Shown piece by piece: positions 1-8,940 of a stretch of DNA of 64,000 bases. A program made the position numbers and the translations under genes. The notes beneath the pieces were generated by a model. The model searched no databases. It saw only the letters and a program-made list of their open reading frames with translations, and was not told the DNA's origin. Where the stretch lies: contig NC_135120.1 of assembly GCF_050908995.1 (NCBI RefSeq), positions 14,149,433-14,213,432 on the forward strand, in the 5' to 3' direction. The first letter of the stretch is position 1; the number at the start of each line of letters is the position of its first letter. The stretch is from Andrena cerasifolii. Its lineage: Eukaryota; Arthropoda; Insecta; Hymenoptera; Andrenidae.

Positions 1-2032
1 TGAATTCAAGGATATTTCTATATTTTCATAAAGAGGCACTTCTGTATACCTTAGTGTACGCAGACTTTTTATACCTAGTGTACGTTCCCTATGCACTACT
101 AGAGAATACTTACACGAATTTCGAAACTTATTCGACCTCTATTCCCTCGAATTTGTAGTACCTATCTACATTAATTACCGAGTCAGTGGTCCTTAACCAC
201 CGCAAATATTTAAATATTTTTCTCGTCATCCGTCAAAGCATCGTGCATCAATTAAGTACGACGAAGGTACTTGGCGGGACTCGTCTCTGTCGATGGATCT
301 AACAAAGGTGCATGGAGCCCTCGGTAGATTATCGAGCGAAATGCCGCGCGGTAGTTCGCGGAGGGATTCGTACCCGTCCGCGATTAAATTACGCGATCCA
401 TTAACGGAAAACGACACGGCGAGGGAATCGATTTCGGGCTGGGACGTCGATGGGGCAAGTAAATACGTGGACGGCCGCGACTTCGAGGTTTGATGGGTAG
501 AAACTTTGCCAGGCTTACGCGCCCTCTTCGTGCCTCGTCCCTGTCGAGTAAATTTCCAAGTTTGGGTAAAATCGGGGGCCGTACTTCTGTCGCTCCCGTC
601 TCTGATCGATGAAGTCCGCGATCGCAGGTCCTCGTGACTTTCAGCTCCGGGTCGCGGCGGCGTGTAGCAATTTATATCGACGGCGTGGAATCGTGATCGA
701 TGATATTTTCCTCCGCTTGGACAGGACCATCGCGTTCGAAGCATATCTCCATTAATAGGCGCTCGTGACTTGGCCGCCGAAATTGACAGAAATTCCAGGG
801 GCGGGCTTGTCAGTGAGAAATCTAGATTGCCTTTCGTACTGTACATTACAACTCGATACCCCGAATGTACGGGCGGTCGCGTTAGTCCGTATCCTATTGG
901 ACAACATAGTGGCGGGGTGAACGCAGTTTCCTTGTTCAGAAACTGAGCTGACGGCGTGCAATGTCCGATCCAATCTACGTGTGTATGGTCCACGGCTAAC
1001 GGATGTCAGGTCTGGCCTAACTGCCCCGGTGTAGGTGGTATCGTCATTCCCTGCGATCTGCATGCACGCGTAGGCGGCGCAAAGCCCAGTGTAACTATAC
1101 GCGTGTGGATACAGCCGACCGAGAACGCTGTGTCCAGTAGTAGGGGCCCTGAAGCCTCGCCAAAGGTGACAAGGGATGTTCCTCGGCTAAATTGCCGCCG
1201 TTGCTTACGAGGGGATCCCATTTTTACTCAGGGAGACACCACGGAATCGTTGCCACAGCCGGGCGCTTTCAGGTGGACTCGCTATTTGGCAGCCATCAGA
1301 TTTCTCGGTGTGCACCTGGTCTCCAGACATTACATCTCCTTTCGTCGCAAAGTATGACATAACGAAAGGCAATATTGAACATAGGCATCTCTAGGAGCCT
1401 TTGAACGACAGTTAATCTTCTATTTGTAAATATAACACCCTTCGCATCGTCACATGCAGAGTATTGAAAGGAAGTTGAGATGGTTTTCGTAAAAAAAGGA
1501 TCGTATATTGGAGCTGCAGGAATTGATACTTTTTGGAGGGCGAGCGATATTGATAACGCGATTCGTCTCACTCTTTCGATTTAGGGATAACAGGGAACGA
1601 CCGAGGGATGATCGATATCTCGCGTGTAATGTGTGCAGGGCCACGCTCGTTCGTACGTAGTAAAGCACGGGGCGAGCCGAACGTCGCAGCGTTTGGCAAA
1701 TCGGGGTCACATCTCGCGAGAAGGAAGATCCTCCTGTCGCAGCTTGCGCAACAATCGCTTTTTCCTGTCATCTTGACTCGCCTATCAGTGTCCAGGGTAA
1801 AAACGTTTCGAGAGCGCAAAGATTTAACCCCGGGACGTTCGCGATCAAAAAGACTTTGAGAAATTTCTCTATTCTTCCCGTACTATTCAGTGGAATTCTT
1901 TTGAAACGTTCATTCAGGAAATGTAGTCTCTCTCCCCCACCCCCCTGCCCTCCCTCTGTCTATTCATTCTTATTCAAACTAATCGTTGCAACATATAGAA
2001 AGCTTCTAGCGTTCCATTGTCATACAGGTGTA
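1..2032. other. No recognised gene; GC-rich unique DNA
   Basis: About 2 kb with no gene I can support. From about 230 to 1360 the DNA is GC- and CpG-rich, so open frames occur on both strands, the longest being a 255-codon frame on the minus strand at 226-993. None has a recognisable domain, and frames on opposite strands overlap as expected by chance. A short imperfect direct repeat lies near the start: TATACCTTAGTGTACG at 46-61 is followed by TATACCTAGTGTACG at 71-85. A pyrimidine-rich run lies near 1929-1960. Confidence 0.5.
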
Positions 2033-2270
2033 GGGTAGATGCACCATTTGTGGCCACCTTAAGGTATTGTACGAGTTTTGGCCACTTCTTAAGAAATGTA
2101 ATATGTTCGTGTAAGCAATAAATGTAACCTTATATTTCTGGCGGTATACTAAACAAAATATTTATGATGTGAAATTCTCCACATAATAATGATCTGCAAG
2201 CGGTTTAAAAATAAGATAATTATGCACGTGGCCAAAAACGGTGCAACGGCCACAAACGGTACACCTACCC
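2033..2270. mobile_element. TA-flanked MITE, 238 bp, GGGTA termini
   Basis: A short non-coding inverted-repeat element. The left end reads GGGTAGATGCACCATTTGTG and the reverse complement of the right end reads GGGTAGGTGTACCGTTTGTG. Both ends are flanked by TA (2031-2032 and 2271-2272), the target duplication of the Tc1/mariner/pogo group. Each terminus carries the motif twice: a GTGGCC block directly inside the end, then a TTTTGGCCAC block about 20 bp further in. That arrangement suggests paired transposase sites. The AT-rich interior has no ORF. The superfamily is inferred from the TA duplication and from similarity of design to the element at 10804; no transposase is present. Confidence 0.88.
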
Positions 2271-2272
2271 TA

Positions 2273-2830
2273 CTCGCAGTCGCGACAGTTATGTGCACGC
2301 ATTACACGTAATAATGTTCCAACGCCGATATATTTTGTTAATTCTCGCCCGAAAGTTAGTGCCGCGGATAATTATATTGTAAACTATGCTCGCTACAATT
2401 CGGCAACTGGTAACTCGGAGGCGGTTTCGTCCGGTGATATGATTCCGAAGTAATAGGAATCTGGGCACGGTGAAGCCTCACTGCTGAATCTAACGCCAGC
2501 AATGGGAATAGTTCGTCGTAACGGTATAAGCTTTTGTTGGATGGCGTGAACTGTGAGCTAAACGCTCCTAACTCCTGTTACTAGTAACTAGTAATTAAGC
2601 GAGGCGCTGCTGTGTGAAACGACCTACCCTCTGTTCCTCCCACCTTTCAACCCTCCCAAGGGTAAGAGAGTATAAACCGTCGGTGTCCATGAATTTCGCG
2701 CTAGTTAAGTAAACATGCTCATCGACACCCCTTTTTCCCCCCTCTCTCGTTCTGAAAAGTTTTATCGAAACAGTGAAGCGCGAGCACCCTTTACCAGTTC
2801 GTTGTCCGTTTCCTGTGCGTTACCGACTTC
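2273..2830. other. Unique DNA between two transposons
   Basis: I see no gene here. The stretch contains a short overlapping palindrome built from TTACTAGTAA near 2577-2595 and pyrimidine-rich runs near 2630-2660 and 2730-2750. Confidence 0.45.
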
Positions 2831-2833
2831 TAA

Positions 2834-3876
2834 GGGTCCGTGCCGATTCACGCATTGAGTGCATAGTACGCAGTGCAGTCGCTGCGCGCATTCATATCGT
2901 TCCGTCTCGTTTCTGCGGCTCATGCGTTCTCGAAAACGGAACGGTTTCTCCTGCGTTTCATGCGAAATTAAAATGGATGCTGCCATGGATAAAGAGGCGT
3001 TGTTTACAATAACCCCGATACTATTAAATAATAGTGATAATGAAATCAGCAGCTGCGATTCGTCTGATGAAAGCGAAAATGAAAAATCGGGAATATTATG
3101 CATATCATTAATTATAAACAAAACACGCGGAGAGATTATGTTTGCCTAAAAATTGACAGATTATGTCAGATTATGTGGAACGTATCGTTCCGGGATACTC
3201 GAGAACAATATTCGAAGAACATTTTCGGTAGGTAATAAGTATATAATTATACATTTGTATTAAAAGAACACATGAGGTGAAGTTTCTTCAAAGTAATAAC
3301 GTAGAAAAGTGGCAGTTGTAAAGATTAGAGAATTAATTGTTTTTATTACTTTTCATTAAATTATATTATATTATATTTATTTAAGTAGATCAATGGGATA
3401 AACCCTTTGTTATAAAGAGGACAGATAGGACAAACAATTAGAAAGTACAAAAGTAATATAATTAAAAGAAACAAAAGCAGAGAAGTAAGCGCAAAAGAAC
3501 CATTAATGATAGTGACAAACTAGGTAGATATAAAAAATCATAGTAATAATAATAGCAGCAAACATAATAGTAAAAGTTAAGGGGCATGGAAACTACGAAC
3601 AGCGATCAGAGCAGAGTGATTAAAGGGATTATAAGAATTATTAAAGAAGTCAACAGAGTTAAATTGTATTATTTGAATTTCTATATTGGAGATAGAGCAA
3701 ATACGCATGCGCACAGTACCTGCTTCGCGCCTGAGTTTCGGTGTTTGCTGCACGCTGGCTGCATCGGAAGTGAAAGGATTCTAGGGAATTCTCTGCACCA
3801 CCAATGCGCGCAGTAACTGAAACGGAACGGTTGTCTCTGCACTTGATGCGCAATATGCGTGAATCAGAACGCACCC
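2834..3876 (+). mobile_element. PIF/Harbinger element, internally deleted (1,043 bp)
   Basis: The terminal inverted repeats begin GGGTCCGTGCCGATTCACGC on the left and, reverse-complemented, GGGTGCGTTCTGATTCACGC on the right. They continue imperfectly for roughly 45 bp with several GCGCAT/GTGCA-like blocks. The flanks are TAA on both sides (2831-2833 and 3877-3879), the 3-bp TWA duplication typical of PIF/Harbinger. The body holds a short N-terminal transposase remnant (2973-3231) and then AT-rich sequence with no DDE domain. The element is therefore defective. An autonomous Harbinger would be several times longer and would also encode a Myb-like protein. The superfamily call rests on three agreeing signs: GGG termini, the TAA duplication and the transposase motif. 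Confidence 0.85.
2973..3231 (+). pseudogene. PIF/Harbinger transposase N-terminal remnant, frameshifted
   Basis: A frame beginning with ATG at 2973 encodes a 58-residue peptide. It starts MDAAMDKEALFTITPILLNN and is followed by a Ser/Asp/Glu-rich stretch, a style common at the N-terminus of insect Harbinger transposases. It stops at 3149. In a different frame, 3157-3231 reads SDYVERIVPGYSRTIFEEHF and then a stop. This matches the conserved segment '(F/Y)VE.(I/V)VP.Y....F..HFR' that precedes the catalytic domain in Harbinger transposases. At least one frameshift therefore separates the two parts, and everything C-terminal, including the DDE catalytic residues, is absent. A splice junction instead of a frameshift is possible but less likely. 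The fragment lies inside the TAA-flanked element and has no intact function. Confidence 0.7.
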
Positions 3877-3879
3877 TAA

Positions 3880-5091
3880 TACTACTACCGTGTGAGATCC
3901 AATATTATGAATGGGGAAAATGCTATCGAAGAGCTACGTATTCGCTTCAATTATTAAGTGCAACAATAACTAAGTAGCATGAATCGACAATGGGGTCTCG
4001 TTTCTGAGCGCAGGAAATTCGACGATTTTTCCGCGAGAAACTGTGTTCCTTCAGAAACGTGCTCATACACGAGGAGACTGGGTTATTATGATGTTTACCG
4101 CTAACATGCTGGGAAATGTTTGCCAACTATACTTTTCCGCCTATGCGGAACGCACGCTCGCTTGAATATTTCCGAGGCTCGGTTGAATTTAACGCGAACG
4201 CGCGCGGCGAATAGAGATATCAGAAATTTGGCCGCTCGCGGGCGGAGTTTCTACATGCGAATAGATTCAAACGTAAATTGTAATATAATCCGTGAGATAT
4301 AACGGCCGTTTTCCTCTGGCCCCGGTATTAATAACGTCTTAATTGGAAATTAGACCATGATACAGGTGTTCAGCCTTGTTTCCCGCGATTAATAATCGTA
4401 CTCCCGACGCGAGATTGCAAAAGAAGCGGTGGCTCGTGATGATCCAACGAAACAGCACATTTTCAATGAAAGTGTACGGCTCCGTGCGGCTTCGCGAGGC
4501 CGAAATTTGATGCAGCTTGGTTCTATTTCCGCCCAATTTATGTAGGGTCAATTTAAAGCAACGTACGGTCGCTGCAAGGGCCGTTCTCGAATAACGTGAC
4601 CCCATTGTGTGTATGAACGCGCACGAGAATCTGCAGGTGAGCCTGATTCCGTCACCGGGAATGATTTAGGGCATATTGATTAAGAGATTAGATAAATCGT
4701 CTCCTCTAGCTTAAATCAGCATTCCCGTTTTTAATCCGCACGCACGCTGTTACGAGTAACAAATTCATAATTGCCAATCCAATACCTCAAACGCGGGTCA
4801 CCTAAATGTGCGAGACGAAACACATCAACTGCCACCTCTGAACGTGCACTGAAGTAGTACTATTCTAACATCGTTACGAATGAGTTACCAGGCGCAAAGA
4901 GAAGTTTAATATACTACGGACTACAGTAAAGAAGAAATTTAATTTCCAGAAAGAAATGGTTGGAGAATAAAAGACTTTGAAACAGAGTCAGATCAAAAGC
5001 ATCCCCCCCTCTCCATTTACTCAAAATCTCAAGTATTCTAAATTACTGGAAATCTTGAAAATAATGATACAGGGGTAGAAATATTCTTCGA
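3880..5091. other. Unique DNA, no recognised gene
   Basis: No gene I can support. A CAG|GTGAGC donor-like sequence occurs near 4634, but no convincing acceptor or coding frame pairs with it. The stretch becomes AT-rich from about 4840 towards the nested transposon block. Confidence 0.4.
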
Positions 5092-5804
5092 TAGGGGAGA
5101 GCAGGGACAAACGTAACACTCTTTACATTTGGCTTAGCTGCCAATTACCTCTTACAGATATAAAAACGAAATGTATGCCTTAAGATAGTGTCTTTCTTGG
5201 TCTATCATTTGACCACCAATTCAGCCTTCCATGATAAATAGTCAAAGAGTTATGGCAATTTTCCTCAGTGACTGTTATTGTTACTTTTGTCCTGCAGGGG
5301 TAGGACGAAAGTAACATACCATGGGGACGAAAGTAACACTAATTACTTTGAGGAGAATTTAAATAAACATATTTTAAGTAGGTAGGGGAGACCGGGGCTA
5401 AAAGTTCCGGGGGTAAGTTGTTCCGACGGCTCTATCTTCAAAATAAAAAGAGCGTTGTACTTTAAATTATTTTTTCCGTGTGAGTTGATCACGCCACTCT
5501 GTCGCCCACTTTAATAGCGTCCGCGACAGCGAATTGTGTGGTTGTAAGCAAGGACCTATTAGTCGCGTACCAGATAAGTAAAAATTTGTCTATCATTACT
5601 TTTTGGTCTATTTCAATTATTTAACGTCGATATTATAGATTGAATCGTTCTTATGGATCAAATGACATTTAAGAACATGGTGTAATAGTGTTTATCGTTT
5701 GAATACATGTATAAGCAGAATAGTCTTTGAAATTGCTACATTTGTCGGTAGGGGCTAGTTGTTACCGTGACTTGGGGCACGTTGTACCGTAAAAACTTGC
5801 CCCG

Positions 5805-5811
5805 CCGCAAA
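5805..5811 (+). repeat. 7-bp target duplication, left copy (CCGCAAA)
   Basis: CCGCAAA immediately precedes the left end of the foldback and is repeated exactly at 7904-7910 after its right end. The following base is also T on both sides, so an 8-bp duplication cannot be excluded. With 7 bp the two termini are exactly symmetrical (TAGGTCTGTGA on each). Confidence 0.75.
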
Positions 5812-6240
5812 TAGGTCTGTGAAGATAGCACCCCCAAATTCGATTTTTTAAAAAAACTCAACGGCATTCGTTTGTTCATCGTATGCCCATGTTTGCTCAT
5901 AAAAAAATTTCGTTTGCCCACCCTTCAAAAAAAAATTATGGCAAAAAAAAATTTGCATCAGCACCCCCATGAAAACATTTTAATGATTTGTCGGTGGGAA
6001 ATGATTGTCCTTCGTTTGCCCACGTTTGCCCATAAAAAATTTTTTTTTGCCCACCCTCCAAAAAAAGTTATGAACAAAATAAAAAATTTGTCTTCATCAC
6101 CCATCATGAATGCATTTCAATTTTTTAAAAGAAGGATACGAATATACCCGACCTGGCCACGTTTGCCCACTCTCAGATTTCATTTGCCCACCCTCCAGAA
6201 TTTAAATAAAAAATAAAAACCTCGAAAAGAAGGGTACAGG

Positions 6241-6750
6241 TGAAGCGATCGCGTTAAAGTTCGATTTTTCTAGAAAATATTATCAAAATCGGTCTTTCAA
6301 CGATGCAGTCCGTTAGTTTAGATGTAGAAGAGATTTGCCCATGCATTAATTTCGTATGCCCACCCTCCAGAATCGAATTATTAATAAAGATAGCCAAGAA
6401 GTGCGGTACCCGTTGAAGCGATCGCGTTAAAGTTCGATTTTTCTGGAAAATATTATCGAAATCGTTCTTTCAACGATGCAGTTCATTAGTTTAGATGTAA
6501 AAGAGATTTGCCCATGCATTAATTTCGTATGCCCACCCTCCAGAATCGAATTATTAATAAAGATAGCCAAGAAGTGCGATACCCGTTGAAGCGATCGCGT
6601 TAAAGTTCGATTTTTCTGGAAAATATTATCGAAATCGTTCTTTCAACGATGCAGTTCATTAGTTTAGATGTAAAAGAGATTTGCCCATGCATTAATTTCG
6701 TATGCCCACCCTCCAGAATCGAATTATTAATAAAGATAGCCAAGAAGTGC
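6241..6750 (+). repeat. 173-bp tandem repeat, three copies (left arm)
   Basis: Units start with TGAAGCGATCGCGTTAAAGT at 6241, 6414 and 6587, an exact 173-bp period. The third unit ends at the hairpin near 6750. Copies 2 and 3 appear identical over the stretch compared, while copy 1 differs at several positions. This suggests a recent duplication of the inner unit. Each copy contains one TATGCCCACCCTCC block. Confidence 0.93.
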
Positions 6751-6911
6751 GTCGTTGGAAAGAATTCGAGACTATCGCAGACATCTGTTTACGTTTCGGC
6801 AGTGGCACTCGGCGCTGCTACCCTTTAGGGTATCAACACTGCGTGTCGTCATCGAACGTGCCGAAACGTAAACAGATGTCTGCGATACCCTCGAATTCCT
6901 TCCAACGACGC
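6749..6911. repeat. 53-bp inverted repeat (hairpin) in the foldback core
   Basis: The left arm at 6749-6801 begins GCGTCGTTGGAAAGAATTCG. The right arm at 6859-6911 is its near-perfect reverse complement. The two are separated by a 57-bp loop. The only arm differences I see are a few substitutions, such as ACT versus ACC next to ATCGCAGAC. The hairpin sits exactly at the junction between the third 173-bp unit and the unique core. Confidence 0.9.
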
Positions 6912-7076
6912 ACGAAAGTCAGTCGGTCTACAGAGTTCGGACGCAACTCTTGCAAGACCGTGCATTCATTTACGGTTCGTGAAGTAACTGTGAGATTATA
7001 TTATTTTCCGTTGTGCGATATCATTGCGGTAATTAGTGAAAAATGACTAGAAAACCACTCTGGTGTTATTCTGCAC

Positions 7077-7223
7077 ATGCTGCAGATGTGTGAAAAGTGT
7101 GAAGTGTTCGATGAGCGATACAAATTTAAGTGTCGTTCCAATAAAGTGAGAAAGAAGTGTGTGCAACATTTTTTGGATAACATGTCACCAAACACCTTCA
7201 ACCTTTACGGTAAGTACAATTGA
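7077..7223 (+). CDS. Small Cys/Lys-rich ORF in the foldback core, possible first exon
   Basis: A 48-codon frame, unrecognised. It starts MLQMCEKCEVFDERYKFKCR and continues with a Lys/Arg-rich stretch and a further Cys (C5, C8, C19 and C28), giving a C-x2-C-x10-C-x8-C spacing that could bind a metal. Near its end, CGGTAAGTAC at 7209-7218 is a good 5' splice site, so the real product may be spliced to an exon no longer present. About 155 bp upstream lies TCAGTC (6919-6924), an arthropod initiator match. Because it occupies the only unique DNA between the foldback arms, it may be a leftover of the element's transposase gene or a captured host exon. It is too short for a confident functional call. 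Confidence 0.25.
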   Translation: MLQMCEKCEVFDERYKFKCRSNKVRKKCVQHFLDNMSPNTFNLYGKYN

Positions 7224-7261
7224 TTTTGATAATTCATTCGGGAAAAAACGAACGGAAAGGT

Positions 7262-7626
7262 ATTCGGTTCAACGGGTACCGCACTTCTTGGCTATCTTTA
7301 TTAATAATTCGATTCTGGAGGGTGGGCATACGAAATTAATGGATGGGCAAATCTCTTCTACATCTGGACAAACGATATGCATCGTTGAAAGAACGATTTT
7401 GATAATATTTTCCAGAAAAATCGAACTTTAACGCGATCGCTTTAACGGGTACCGCACTTCTTGGCTATCTTCATTAATAATTCGATTCTGAGGGTGGGCA
7501 TACGAAATTAATGCATGGGCAAATCTCTTCTACATCTAAACTAACGAACTGCACCGTTGAAAGAAAGATTTTGATAATATTTTCGAGAATAATCGAACTT
7601 TAACGCGATCGCTTCATCTATACCCA
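7262..7626 (-). repeat. 173-bp tandem repeat, two inverted copies (right arm)
   Basis: The inverted counterpart of the repeat at 6241-6750. AACGGGTACCGCACTTCTTG occurs at 7271 and again at 7444, the same 173-bp period. The right arm then continues with sequence complementary to the outer left arm (about 5812-6240) until 7903. Confidence 0.92.
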
Positions 7627-7903
7627 TGTTTTCGCGGTTTTTATTTTTTATTTAAATTCTGGAGGGGGGTCAAATGAAATCTGAGAGTGGGCAAACGTGA
7701 CCAAGTCGGGTACATTCGTATCCTTCTATTAAAAAATTGAAATGCATTCATGATGGGTGATGAAGACAAATTTTTTATTTTATTCATAACTTTTTTTTGG
7801 AGGGTGGGCAAAAAAAAATTTTTTATGGGCAAACGATGGACAAACGAATGCCGTTGAGTTTTTCCAAAAATTCGAATTTGGGGGTGCTATCGTCACAGAC
7901 CTA

Positions 7904-7910
7904 CCGCAAA
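7904..7910 (+). repeat. 7-bp target duplication, right copy (CCGCAAA)
   Basis: Exact copy of 5805-5811, directly after the right terminus of the foldback. Together the pair marks the insertion into the middle TA element. Confidence 0.75.
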
Positions 7911-8622
7911 TGTATAAATTGTTTCCGCTGTGCTTTAAGATGCGAACATATGAATGAAAGGCGGAAAGGGACACGACTTCGATCGAAGTTATGCGTAAAG
8001 ATAAATAAAAACTGTTGCTTTTGGTTTTCTTTTAAAGATATTACATTTTTGTTGGTCCGAACCTTCATAAATAACCATTATTAATAAAATTCTGCTTTAT
8101 TTCATTAGAAAATGAAATATTTCATTAAAAGGCAATTCTTATATCATAGTAACAACTTACCCCAATGCGATAACAACTTGCCCCATAAAGGGGTAAGAAG
8201 TTCCGCTTCGATCAGCCACAAATAAATTACTTTCTATGGGAAACCTATTACAATATATTAAACACAAGCTTAAAATCAGAAGATATAATAAATTTAACAA
8301 GAAATTAGTCCATAGTGAAGAGAATAACTACATTATTTTCCAGTCATTTTTATGGTTTATCGAAATCGGAACTTTTAGCCCCGGCCTCCCCTACTTAACG
8401 ATAAAAAAGCATAACCAGCTTCAAACATTTCTTTGATACTGTGTATTTGATTTAATATGGAATCTCGTGTAACGGCCCCAAAAGTAACTAATATTTATGA
8501 TTTTTTTTTAAACTATTGTTAATATTGGAGTCAACTCAATTGAGATAAAGGGAGGCATCTCTAAACTTATAGAAACGTGTTACTTTCATCCCCGCAGTGA
8601 CGTGCTACTTTTGTCCCCAGCC

Positions 8623-8940
8623 ATGTTTTTCAGCATAGAACTGTTATAACGTACAAACTATACAAGACTTATTGAAATCAAATGCAGGAACTTATAAAGG
8701 CATTATCTAAGAACGCTCTAACAAATAATTGGATCAATGTCTATAGTTTCACTATGAATATTATCAAAACAAAAACCTACACTATCCGCGCTCTCGAAAC
8801 AACAAATTCTATTATCATGCCTTGTGAGAAGTAACAGAATCCGTCAAGAAATACTCAATACTAAATATATTTGTATTTATCATATCGCTATGTTTGAATA
8901 TTATTTAGCAAAACGGTATGAAAGACGTACCCTAAAGAGA
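8623..8940. other. AT-rich unique DNA after the nested block
   Basis: AT-rich sequence with no gene or repeat I can identify. It separates the transposon nest from the GC-rich island that follows. Confidence 0.4.

Larger units (their letters stand above)
5812..7903. mobile_element. Foldback-type element with long arms and internal tandem repeats
   Basis: A 2.1-kb long-inverted-repeat element. Its ends read TAGGTCTGTGAAGATAGCAC on the left and, reverse-complemented, TAGGTCTGTGACGATAGCAC on the right. It is flanked by the 7-bp repeat CCGCAAA. The left arm (about 5812-6750) and right arm (about 7262-7903) mirror each other but differ in length, because the left arm holds three copies of a 173-bp unit and the right arm two. 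The core (about 6751-7261) contains a 53-bp-arm hairpin and a short ORF. Long arms, arm-length variation from tandem repeats and a 7-bp duplication recall Foldback/Galileo-type elements of the P superfamily. The terminal sequence does not match any family I can name, so this is analogy rather than assignment. Confidence 0.85.
5385..8391. mobile_element. Middle TA/GGGG element, itself split by a foldback
   Basis: The ends match almost perfectly over 28 bp. The left begins GGGGAGACCGGGGCTAAAAG and the right, reverse-complemented, begins GGGGAGGCCGGGGCTAAAAG. Both are flanked by TA (5383-5384 and 8392-8393). Variants of a GGGGCTAGTTGTT / GGGGTAAGTTGTT motif occur several times inside: two near 5393-5425, three near 5752-5805, and three in inverted orientation near 8151-8205. 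They look like repeated transposase-binding sites. Without the inner foldback (5812-7903) the element would be about 908 bp, close to the 877 bp of the pogo-like element at 10804. The AT-rich remainder has no recognisable transposase frame. Confidence 0.85.
5094..8622. mobile_element. Outer TA/GGGG element, split by a nested insertion
   Basis: The left end, directly after TA at 5092-5093, reads GGGGAGAGCAGGGACAAACG followed by TAACACT. Near 8590-8622 the reverse complement reads GGCTGGGGACAAAAGTAGCAC. The shared core is GGGACAAA(A/C)GTA(A/G)CAC. The motif recurs just inside the left end (GACGAAAGTAACA at about 5312-5324 and 5331-5343) and inside the right end (inverted near 8580-8600), so both ends carry tandem subterminal copies. 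Removing the element at 5385-8391 leaves an element of roughly 520 bp with no ORF. The right terminus is eroded: it lacks the CTCCCC and the expected TA, so the right boundary is approximate. Confidence 0.6.

Noticed and set aside
226..993. 255-codon minus-strand frame
   Set aside because: It lies in GC-rich DNA, overlaps a plus-strand frame at 293-493, and shows no domain, signal peptide or splice context. Best explained as a chance frame.
8236..8436. 66-codon frame near the right end of the middle TA element
   Set aside because: It runs across the terminal inverted repeat and the TA into flanking DNA, so it cannot be a transposase frame.
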